Assembly: GCA_003008705.1 (NCBI GenBank)
Contig: PDUO01000072.1
Coordinates: 26,304 to 90,303 of the forward strand
Direction of reading: 5' to 3'
Origin: Pezicula radicicola
Lineage: Eukaryota > Ascomycota > Leotiomycetes > Helotiales > Dermateaceae
Length of the DNA stretch: 64,000 nucleotides
The notes beneath the pieces were generated by a model. It did no database searches. It was not told where the DNA came from and worked only from the letters and a program-made list of their open reading frames with translations. The position numbers and the translations under genes are program-made. Positions within the stretch are counted from its first letter, which is position 1, and each line of letters starts with the position of its first letter. This document shows, one piece after another, positions 47,066 to 56,304 of this stretch.

Positions 47066-47099
47066 CTAACCCTAGGGCTGCCAGTAACCCTAACCCTGG
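47066..47099. repeat. Short telomere-like TAACCC stretches
   Basis: CCCCTAACCCTAGGG and GTAACCCTAACCCTGGG lie 13 bp apart. They amount to three hexamers of the TTAGGG type, at the border of the gag and pogo fragments. Confidence 0.55.
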
Positions 47100-47122
47100 G
47101 TTCGGGGTTGGGGAGCCAAGTT

Positions 47123-47739
47123 ATGACAGTTTCGAACATCAAATCAGCATTTTGCAGCCCCGGAATCTATCCTCTGGAGCCTAAAAAGGTCCTAAACTCT
47201 ATAGAGACGAAGACTCCGTCTCCGGCAAATTGCGACAATGATGTGAAGAGGAAGACGCCTGGTTCCGTAAGAGGAGTCCGCCGGCTGGCCAAAGAAATCC
47301 ACAAGGAACAAGCTATGCACACAGCCAAAATGGAAGAAATTATCCGAGCATGTGGGAAGCTCGCAATTCAGAATGAAATTCTCCAGCATGAGAATACTGG
47401 GTTGCGTGCAGCACTTGTGGAAGAAAAGAAAAAGCGGAAAAGGGGGAAAAGGCACGAGAAAGAGAGCAAAAGAAACAAGCCAAAATTGCGGAGCGAGAAC
47501 AGTTTGCAAAGCAGAGGGAAGAGCGCAAAGCTGAAAAGCTTATTATTTTGAAACAAATTCAGCTGGAAAAGAAGGCCGAATTGCTGCTGAACGGGAGTCT
47601 AGGAGAAAGCGGGATGAGTAAAGAGGCGCAAGATCACAACCTAGGAACGAGCAGAGTCGTCTGCAAAAGCAATTCAAAAGCAAAAACAGGGCTCAAGGAA
47701 TCGGCCTACGGCAGCAAATTCATCTGTAGAGGTTTATAG
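47123..47739 (+). mobile_element. C-terminal tail of a pogo/Fot1-type transposase
   Basis: MTVSNIKSAFCSPGIYPLEP, then KKVLNSIETKTPSP, SVRGVRRLAKEI and a helix ending ACGKLAIQNEILQHEN, followed by a Lys/Glu/Arg-rich tail. This is the usual end of fungal DDE_1 (pogo/jerky-like) transposases, downstream of the catalytic core. A frameshift near 47,445 moves the tail (KQAKIAEREQFAKQREERKA) to the frame that continues to 47,739. The catalytic DDE part is missing. Confidence 0.65.
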
Positions 47740-48333
47740 ATCAGGTTACAGTTGGTCAAACCAGGATGGGCAGGTTTTGAGGACCGGGCGCAAAATTGCT
47801 CGCCCACAGCGGTAGCAGGGATGGTCAAGTAGCCGGGAACATCGTTATATAACTAATCAGTTTCCGCTCTATCACCCGAGTGAAATGAAATAATCATAAC
47901 CCGACCAGTCTTAGCTCCAATTGCAAGAGTACTGCCTTTGGTAGCAGTACAATCTGGACGATAATCCGGATGAAGATATAAGACCCTTGAACCATTCCGA
48001 ATCACCCATCACCTGGACTTATCAATGGAGTAGAATGGGTGGGATATACTCCCATTTGGTAAGAACACAACACTTGTGACCGAGTTCCAATGGCCCTTAA
48101 GCGTCTGTTCAACACATCCTGTCGCTATATCCCATAACCGTATAGTGCTGTCGGCCCCCCCTGATCCTGACGCTAGCATACTACCGTCAGGCGAGAACAC
48201 AACGCTCGTGACCCACCTCTAATGGCCTTAATTATCTTCTATGTATATTTCCATAAGATGCTATAAAGAAAGCGCATTTGGTACTCTCATTTCCAAACAT
48301 GTGGTATTTTTGCATCCTATTTACTCTGCAAAA

Positions 48334-48510
48334 ATACCACAAGTTTAGACCACCTTTAAGTAGGAAGGTGCGGTTGTGGAACTTGTGGTATAAAAATACC
48401 ACAAGTTCAGACCACTTTTCAGTAGGAAGGTGCGGTTATGGAACTTGTGGTATAAAAATACCACAAGTTCAGATCGCCTTTCAGTAGGAAGGTACGGTTG
48501 TGGAACTTGT
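48334..48510. repeat. 62-bp tandem repeat with internal palindrome, about 2.9 units
   Basis: ATACCACAAG starts at 48,334, 48,396 and 48,458, giving a 62-bp period. Each boundary carries CTTGTGGTAT-AAAA-ATACCACAAG, a 10-bp inverted repeat. A related larger hairpin (GTGGTATTTTTGCA ... TGCAAAAATACCAC, 48,301-48,340) precedes the array. Units differ mainly by transitions. Confidence 0.8.
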
Positions 48511-48794
48511 CTAAGAATTTATACGCTCGTAGAAGCTTAATATTTAGAACAAGATCAAAGATGTCGATATAACCCTAACCTTCTCTCCCTCAAGGGAGCC
48601 ACGGAGAGGAGGTATGTTGGAGAATCTAGTGGGATATACACATCCCACACCTGCACAGTGTGGTCCTTCTCTGACACCAATGCTAGCTTGCTGCCGTCGG
48701 GCGAGTACACACCGCTGCTAACTGACGTCCTATAGCCTACACGCTTCTGCTTAATATGTCCTATCGTTACATCCCTCACCTGCACAGTGTAGTT

Positions 48795-48830
48795 NNNNNN
48801 NNNNNNNNNNNNNNNNNNNNNNNNNNNNNN
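48795..48830. other. Assembly gap (36 Ns) inside the WD40 region
   Basis: A run of N lies between two nearly identical WD40-unit sequences. The assembler probably collapsed or could not bridge tandem WD40 repeats, so repeat number here is unknown. Confidence 0.95.
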
Positions 48831-50350
48831 TAGTGCTGTCGGCCCCCCCTGATCCTGACGCTAGTATACTGCTGTCTAGTAAGAATACAACGCTTATAGC
48901 CAAGTTCTAATAGCCTTTAAGCGTCTGCTCAATGCGTCCTGTCGCTACGTCCCACACCCGCATAGTACTGTCCTCTGATCCTGACGCCAGCTTGCGGCCA
49001 TCGGGCGAGAACACTATGCTCTCGACCCAGCCCGAATGGCCCTCGAGCGTTTGCAGCGAAAGAGAGCTCCAATCCTTTTGCACTTTCGGTGGCCTATGGA
49101 TCCAATGACACATTTGGTTCTTGTAGTTCTCTCGAATTAGGCACCTCTCTGGCGCGAACACAAGAGCAGAGTAATATGTTTGAAGGGGTGCCTCTTCAAT
49201 CGTTGATCGGTTATAGAGGATGAATCGTTTCGCGTCATGGACAAATGCATAAACTTGGGGATTGTCGTTGAACTAGAATAATCTCATTAGTTGTCCATAT
49301 TAATAGACTTGGGACGTAACTTACTTTGACCATAGACTCCAGTAATGCTATTGCACGAATCCCTTCTGAACTCTGTTCAACCCAGCTAAGAGCCTCCAAC
49401 CAGTGGAGTAGACGGTCCCGCAAGAAAAAATGCACTCTGCCTCCGTCACAGAGCTGATATTCGCTGCGCTGGAGATGATCGACCCAGTACCTGCAAGTGT
49501 ACTGAAAGCTCTGCTGGAAAATGATGTTCGAGATTCTCAAGTGGGACTTGTGCTACTCTAGCGCCGGGATCCTCTAGGCCGTAGATATCTTTTTGGAGCC
49601 TCTCAGACATGAGCCCCATACAGTGATTTGCCAGCGTTTCATGGGCCTTCTTTTCATCGACCCAAAAGTGTACGTCGGTGCATCTCTGTGAGCTGAGTAG
49701 GAAATCGCGCAATGAAGGATGGTGGAGTTGGACTGGTCGGGTTGAATCCTTTGGGATATCTAGGATAGAGTGGAGTCTTTCTAGTATTGCGCCAACTTTC
49801 TGCTCAGGCATGTGCAGCAGCTGGGCAAGAGAGTGAGCAGGAAGGGGCGAAAAGAGTGTAGCAATAGCCCCAAGAGCTTCCTGTAACATTGCATAAGCCT
49901 TGTCTTTCTCGTGCTGCTTTAGATGGGCGCTAATAGAGTTGTTGAGAACTTTAGTGTAGATATTATTTAGCTCTTCTTCGGGTTTAATGTCGGTGCTGTG
50001 CTCTTGTCTTTCGATACCGCTTGTCGAGTATAGACTTGAAGGCGATGCATCGCTGTGCCAGCTGTGTAGCAATAGTGCTAACAAACTTCCCCGCGTGGCT
50101 CAGGTCCCCGTCGCCTCTTGAGAAGAAAAAGCTGGCCATCAAACATTCTTTGTCGTAGTATTTGCGGGCTATTGTGCGGGCTATGGTCGACTTCCCTGTC
50201 CCCGCCCACCCTCTTAGCCAAAAGATGTATCGCCCTTTATCTCCATCCGCCCACGTTTCTATCTCATCCTATTTTGTTGATTCAGGAACTACAGGAGCGC
50301 CGGCGCGGCATCGAACGAAATCGCTCAAGGGTTGGATTCAGCTCAACATG

Positions 50351-50640
50351 ATCTCCATAAAAGGGTGAGTTTTCAGAGAACCTGACAGCTAACGCCAGAA
50401 TCGCAAAGACAACCTCGGGGTCTCGTTCACCCATACTTTGGATGAAACTATCACGATGGAAAAGTGCCGCAAGGTAGCCAGAAATGAATTTTCAAAAGAA
50501 GGTGTGTCCGCGAAGATGACGCTCGAAGAAAGGCGACATGTTCATAAAGGAAGGCTGGATACCGAAACCCCGCATTGCCTATATCTATATTTCATTTCTT
50601 GTTTGGATCTGACGTGAGCTTTTGAGATGCTTCAATCCAT
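50351..50640 (-). pseudogene. Fragment resembling a fungal transcription-factor domain
   Basis: The minus strand reads FISGYLAALFHRDSFIQSMG, then ERDPEVVFAILALAVRFSEN. This resembles the start of the fungal Zn2Cys6 regulator middle domain (FxxFFPIFHxxSF...DPLLLxAICALAARFS). It abuts the NACHT remnant and a TAA lies just upstream. No zinc cluster was found. Confidence 0.35.
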
Positions 50641-50984
50641 AGAAACGACTTGAGATCGCCTCCAAATATCATTCTGTTAACTTACTGAAGAAGATGAATT
50701 AAAGCTTTCTAGAGCCTCCAGCAACTTCCAAGCACATCAACCATTTAAGCACGCACAACCACACCGTATCTCCGATATGAAGGGCAGACCAATCGACCAA
50801 CTCGTGTACGAGTGCATGTTCCCAAACCCCAAAGCCAACAACCCGTAAAGCTTCCAATCCCTCCTGCAACGTCAATTGGTACCCGAAGTACGTAAGTTCC
50901 ATCTAGGCGGTGATTTCCTGGGAGTTCCGGGAATAGCATCGGCTGCTGCCACAACAGGCTCTGTTCGAATCAGAAGCTAGCAAC
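50641..50984. other. Region without a supported gene
   Basis: ORFs of about 67-69 codons occur on the minus strand but share no recognisable motif; one may continue the transcription-factor remnant. Confidence 0.4.
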
Positions 50985-51510
50985 AATGCACTTAAAGCCC
51001 AACTGTAATCCTCTGCCCGTTCCGATGGGAGAGCTGGATATACATTCAGCGGCCAAATTTAACAGTTGCGTCAGCCTTCTATGACAGGTTTTTTCTGCCT
51101 GTTGCGAGATGTTTTCAATTATCTTAAGCTTTTCTAGAGGATCAACGATAAAATTGAGTTTGATGTATTGTAGATTGAGGTACACAGGTAAGTCAACCTT
51201 TGAAGCAATATTATTCTCGGTACACCACTAATCTAGAGCTAACTTACACTCGGCTACCATCTCTTTTGCACGAGGCAAATTTTACAATTCGACTAGAGTA
51301 TTAGTGTACCGTTGTTTAATATCTACCTCTATAAAGCGCCGATAATGGAGATTAGGAAGACGAGTAAGTAGACCAAGGATTTCGTCTACCATTCCGCAAC
51401 GCTTCTCTAGTGGAGTTCTGCTAAGTTCAGCTCGATATACGAGGAGAGCTTCCTTGATCATGCCGCGTTCGATGAGCGAGATGCGGAGATCCGTGAGACC
51501 TTGCCCATTC
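50985..51510 (-). pseudogene. Helical-repeat-like protein remnant, unknown
   Basis: The minus strand reads LTDLRISLIERGMIKEALLV, EILGLLTRLPNLHYRRF, a TAA, then AKEMVAECKLAL and, in the same style, YLNLQYIKLNFIVDPLEKLK. The pattern of paired amphipathic helices resembles TPR-type repeats. Two stops interrupt it. The specific family was not recognised. Confidence 0.3.
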
Positions 51511-52083
51511 TAGTCTCTTGAGTTTCTGAAACTTCCTCAGTGACTGAATGAGAACATTGAGGGTATCTGAGACCACGACTCTGCTCAAAGAACATTCATT
51601 TGACATTCAACAATTTCCATGGTTGTCCACAGTTGTTGGTGCTGATCATCATCATATCGAGATTTTACAAGATGAACTTCTCGCCACGAGATGCGAAGAG
51701 AGCCAACACGCTTCAATATCATGATTGCGGTGAGTACACATGAGGGCGCCAGCCGCGATCCAATAGATCTAGCTTCGCCATAAGAAGGGAGAGGTTATAC
51801 CTCGCAAACAAAGACTAAGATACTGAGAGTGTATACTACCGTAGGTGGATTTTGACAATAACGGCCAAAGCACTTGCTGCGATCATTATTTCGATTTCGA
51901 AATGTCTGACTTCTTCAAAACTGTGAGGATATTAAAAGATAAGGTTTCTTGGGATGAGATCCTTTCCTGATACTCTGAGGTCCAATGGATACCAGTATTC
52001 GAATTCTCGTCTTAATTATTATATAATTTCTTTTAGGGCTTTTAAGGTAGAGAGGCTATTTTATAAGGGAGAGGAACATAACA
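51511..52083. other. Region without a supported gene
   Basis: Fragmented short ORFs only; no motif or clear repeat. Confidence 0.4.
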
Positions 52084-52680
52084 GTGAATATCTTTTGTTT
52101 TGCGGCTTACATGTATTCTCCTATTGTGTTTCTTTGGCTATCTGTCTGTGCAACAAATTACGATTACCCAGCTCTTCAGCTACAGAACTTTACCTTTTCC
52201 TCGCCTACAAAGTATCTAGAGAACCAGGAATGCGCAAATGAGCTCCCGGAAGAGAATATACAACAAATGAATGTTGCAGGAGATAATGGTAGTGATCTAG
52301 ATGGGCTCTGCCCAGAGCGGGAAATTCAATTCAAGAAACAGGTTTGCCGCATTCTCGAGGTTCCCGAATACTAGGCCGACCGCCTTCAGTTATGGCACCT
52401 CTGTGCGTATGCTCGGGTATATAAGAAGAGCGGAGCCATTGCTAGGCTGTTGATATAGGCTAAAGAGCAAACTTCGGATAGAACGTAGGGCAAAGGAAAT
52501 GCTCCGCGTGATCCCTCGAATCCTAGAGTCGCATTCCTGAAGACGGGTGTGAGGGAGGGGAAGGAGTATGTCAACAGGCTTTGTATCTAATTTGTGGGTC
52601 ACCGAGAGTTAAATACCAACTATTCATTGGTAGGCCCATGGAATTATGCCTTCCGCGAGGAACACTTATATAATAGTTAA
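52084..52680 (+). pseudogene. Degenerate ORF of unknown family, four in-frame stops
   Basis: From about 52,084 one frame reads NELPEENIQQMNV...LEVPEY, TAG (52,372), ADRLQLWHLCAYARVYKKSG, TAG (52,456), TAG (52,486), PRVAFLKTGVREGKEYVNRL, TAA (52,588), FVGHRELNTN. Coding character continues through each stop, so it was one exon. All four stops could be former Gln codons (CAG or CAA). The family is not known to me. Confidence 0.45.
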
Positions 52681-53040
52681 TCATCTTCAGCTGATCTACT
52701 TCAACAGGAACCCAAGGAGACCACGCCAGAGAATGAAAATGAAGACTTTGTTACAGTAACAAAGGAAAAAGGGGCTTTGCTTTTGGTCCGCTCATCTGGG
52801 GACCGGCTTCTGAACTCTCTACTGTCTTTCTCAGTGGATAATTGGGCCGTCGACGCCCTAGACTTTCATTTTGGAGGAGTGTGTGAGAAGTGACAAGATG
52901 AATAGATTCAGGACACGAATCCGAACACGCCGCACTCCACGCCGCACTCAGAGCCCGCAAGCAGTATCATTCTCATCAGTACCTAGCTTAAAATTGTAGG
53001 AAACCTCCTATAGAGCATCACGGCTTACTATAAGTATATT

Positions 53041-53388
53041 TCAATGAACGATCATCGCAAATCCACAAACGAGATGGTGGTTTAGGGAGGATTCTATTCC
53101 AGAGGGGATTTCTGTGTCTGGGTTGTGTTGATCCATTGATGGTTGTACGGTTGCGTATTGTGCGTAATAATTATCTTCTTCTTCTTGGGTTGCTTGTCTA
53201 CCTCCTCCTACTCCTCCTCCGAAAACCATGGAAGCTGGTTGTTGAGAAAAGGAACCATTCATTTCTGGTCCTGGTGTTCGTGCTGGTGTATTATCGTATT
53301 GAGCCCAATAATCATCGTCGTGATCTTCTTCAATAGCTTCTGCTTGTTCCGTTGCTCCATTTGTAATTATTACTGCTTTCCGCGACAT
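53041..53388 (-). CDS. Small hypothetical protein with Y(W/Y)AQY repeats, 115 aa
   Basis: MSRKAVIITNGATEQAEAIE leads to DDDYWAQYDNTPARTPGPE and DNYYAQYATVQPSMDQHNPD. I recall a similar DDYWAQYDNTPARTP block in uncharacterised proteins of Pezizomycotina. The same frame extends to 53,514 upstream, but the Met at 53,388 begins the conserved-looking part. The protein is acidic and probably unstructured. No function is known, and missing exons are possible. Confidence 0.45.
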   Translation of the reverse strand: MSRKAVIITNGATEQAEAIEEDHDDDYWAQYDNTPARTPGPEMNGSFSQQPASMVFGGGVGGGRQATQEEEDNYYAQYATVQPSMDQHNPDTEIPSGIESSLNHHLVCGFAMIVH

Positions 53389-53604
53389 CAAGGGAAAGCG
53401 CTTTCCTTCAGTGGGGATGAAAAAGTCGGGGGAGCACATCAGAGTTAATTTTGGGCAAGCAAGCAAACCGTAGCAATCTAATCCTTCGGCTTCAAATGTT
53501 AGGTAAATGCCCACTAATTAACGAAAGTGCTGCTTCTGCTTGATCATAGATTCTTGACTATAGCTTATGCCTAAGTATAGTTCAAGTTGCCAACTCGTAC
53601 TCTA

Positions 53605-53810
53605 TAGGAAGCCAACCTTCCTACTTCAAAACCATGTTCACCGGGCCCTTCAAAGAAAGCTCCAGCGACGAAATCACCTTAGAAGAAGATACGTAAGACC
53701 CCTTACTCCTCTCAAAATCGGCATTCTCTAATAGCCTCGCAGCATCTACGTCTACATGCCAAAGAAGGCCCAGAGTAGCGTCAACGACTCATCCCTTACC
53801 TTCACCGATC
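53605..53810 (+). pseudogene. BTB/POZ domain fragment
   Basis: One frame reads GSQPSYFKTMFTGPFKESSS followed by DEITLEED. This resembles the SxYFxxMLxGxFKES....IxLxED core of fungal BTB/POZ proteins. A GTAAGA donor (about 53,692) and a CGCAG acceptor (about 53,740) would join it to IYVYMPKK before a TAG at about 53,808. The other BTB helices are absent. Confidence 0.45.
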
Positions 53811-55583
53811 TGTAGTTCCTAAACCCTACACCAAACACCATCACCCTAACATAGAAAGGTATCTTGCACAGTCCAAGCCACTTCACACCAACACTAGTAC
53901 CGGGCTGTGTATACACAAGCGATTCAGATCCAACAAAGCCTCGATCCACTCGAATAGATAATCTAGGCAATGTTGTTTGCTTCTTCGCGGGTGTCGAGTC
54001 CGGGGAGTAGCAGCGTGTTGCCCACCAACGGGACATTATGAAAAGCTGTTTAAGCTTAATGCCATCAGTCCTCGGGATCGCCAAGCCTCAGCCACACGTA
54101 GTAAGTCCGACAAGAGTCGCACTTTGCTCGTATTATTATTATTATTATTCTCCTTATCTGCCAATACCGTACGTACTCCGGATCGCTAGTCGCGGTTTGC
54201 GATCTTGAGCTTACTTTGGTAAAAGCAAGGTGTACTAACCACCGGTTGTGAAGTCTGGCCTTCCGTTCTCCCACTGCTACTCTCATTCACATTAGTAGCA
54301 GTAGCTCCAGAACCAGAGAAATCCTGTCTATCAACTCTAGTAGGTTCAGGCAAGGCGGAAGTATGAGCCATCTCAGCTGTATGATGCCGTATCCCCGAAT
54401 CTAGGGAGGAACCAAAGAGTTGACTTGATGAAGATATTATCTCGGATGAGGATGAATATTCGAGGGGAAGAAATTCATGTAACTAAGGTGGGATATAACT
54501 CTGTTTATCATAGTACGATGCTCACTGTTCTACACAAGAATTTTGATGGTGTTTTGAAAGTATCCCCAATCTTCATGATCTTCTTCTTTGTTCATAGCTC
54601 GAGCGCCTTCGAATCGGTATGTAAGTGCTAACATCAGTGTTTCGGATAGTCAGATGAACATCTTTATATTGAGAATATACATAGTCAACGTATTTACCTA
54701 GTATAGGTAACATAATTGCATAAAAGAACAACATAGCTGCAGTACAAGAACGCCATAAATTTAGCTTGCCAAAAATCTAGGCGTGGTCGCAGCCACAAGG
54801 CAAAAAATTAACCACCGTAGCATGCATTTTCAGAACGGCTTGAGGCGCTGGTTAAGGATTATTCTTAAGAGTATTCAAGCATTACTCGTATCAAATTTTA
54901 GATAACTCGCTGCTTACGCCGCCTAAACCCCCAGTCTCTTAAATCTTTAAGATTTAGCAATAGTTTTACTATCCCTTTTACCGCCAGCCGATGCGCTTAA
55001 GGCTCGGCGCCAGGATTAGACAATTATGCCAATATCCTATAGTTTGCCTTCTTTAGGGCACAAGGCGCGGCGTGCCACTGTAACTCAGAGGTCGGCCATT
55101 ACCGCCATATAACTAAGATGTGCTCGTCGTCGTCCTTGCAGATTCGCCGAGCCTTCTCAATCGGATTACCAGTGAGATAAGCAGGAGGTAAAAGATAAGC
55201 CGGTGCACTTGGTAATATCCAAAGGGCAACTTTTATTATATTCGAGAATAGCTGTTCTGGTTCTGTTTGCGACTGGTGCTTTTTTGTGTCGATGCTTTTT
55301 CGACCTCCTATCTGCCTCGCCCTCCTACTCCCCCTCCTATTCCGAATGGTGACACGCCTTCTTCATTAGGTGACTTTGATCGAATATTCTTTTTTCTCTG
55401 ACGAGAATACCGATGCGGAACACTATATGGTCTAGTCAGGATTGAAAAACATCGGTATGCCTTTCAATAAACTCACTCGTTGGTGGCTTGATGACTTTCT
55501 ACATATATTGGTTGGTGTACCAATCCGATTAACCATAGAGATTTTTTAAATAATTGCTCCTGAAGTTTGAGTTAGTTTATAGT
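53811..55583. other. Region with unassigned short ORFs
   Basis: A minus-strand ORF of 110 codons (54,084-53,752), one of 61 codons (54,371-54,186) and an ATT microsatellite (54,128-54,149) are present. Nothing matches a family I know. 54,780-55,100 has a different composition and could be a transposon scar. Confidence 0.4.
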
Positions 55584-55778
55584 TTAAGTAGTCTTCTCTC
55601 GAAAAAGGGAGCCATAGACCTTCGCTCTCTCTTTAACATCTTTTACTAACTCAAAACCTTTACTCGGTAATCCAGGATCTTCGCCTGAGATCCATGAATT
55701 CATCAACATGAATGTCCAATCCTCTGGATTATCGAGACCCACACTTTCATGGACTGTTTTCGAGGCTCTGCAGCACAA
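55584..55778 (-). CDS. Hypothetical 64-aa ORF, possibly an exon
   Basis: The peptide ends DPGLPSKGFELVKDVKERAK followed by VYGSLFREKTT. It looks coding by composition, but no family is recognised and no partner exon was found. Confidence 0.2.
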   Translation of the reverse strand: MCCRASKTVHESVGLDNPEDWTFMLMNSWISGEDPGLPSKGFELVKDVKERAKVYGSLFREKTT

Positions 55779-55822
55779 AAGAGGTAGAACTTGAACGGGA
55801 AAGAACTTCCTGTCGCAGGCTT

Positions 55823-55855
55823 GATAATCAGATAATCAGGTAATCAGGTAATCAG
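55823..55855. repeat. 8-9-bp tandem repeat (GATAATCAG / GTAATCAG)
   Basis: Four successive units read GATAATCA, GATAATCAG, GTAATCAG, GTAATCAG. Confidence 0.75.
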
Positions 55856-56304
55856 CGTCGTGCTGTAGCCCTCAATCGATGCTCAGGAATTGTCAATTGT
55901 CGGAACGGAATCTACTTTCAGCGGCTGTAACTCGAAAAGGAAGTTGTGGAATTCGTCTTAATTCTTCAGCCGGACTTGCCTGGTTCGTGAGTTCTTATCA
56001 ACGTATATAGACTACTGCTAACGCAAACTTACAGAACCTAGCCTTCTGTTCCTGGCGAATAAAGACTCCATCACTTTGTTTCGCAATGCTGTCATCGCGC
56101 TTCATTTTATTTGCTTTATTTCTAACAGTAATCTACTGCACCAGTCTAAGGTTAGTTCATTTTACCAAACTTCGCATACAGTATACTTATGAATATGTCG
56201 CTATGCTATGGCAGGAATCTATCTCAAACGACAACATGATAGCCCGAGTTGTCAAGAAAACGACAGGAGCCGAAGTGTGGTTTCGAAAGCCTGGCTATGT
56301 CAAC

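Larger units (their letters stand above)
48009..50350 (-). pseudogene. NACHT-WD40 NLR receptor remnant
   Basis: On the minus strand, YIFWLRGWAGTGKSTIARTI near 50,240-50,180 is the NACHT Walker A. It is followed by ASFFFSRGDGDLSHAGKFVS and, after an apparent loss of the central NACHT part, the ORF at 50,084-49,446 with the typical LARLL-like region (AHSLAQLLHMPEQKVGAILE, then RLHSILDIP...HHPSLRDFLL). WD40 units follow: IVFSPDGRKLASGSEDSTMR plus VWD near 49,020-48,950, YSPDGSKLALVSEKDHTVQV near 48,700-48,640, and FSPDGSMLASGSGGADSTIR near 48,200-48,130. Frames change between blocks. A 62-bp repeat and an N-gap interrupt the WD40 part. Such receptors act in non-self recognition and cell death. 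Confidence 0.75.
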
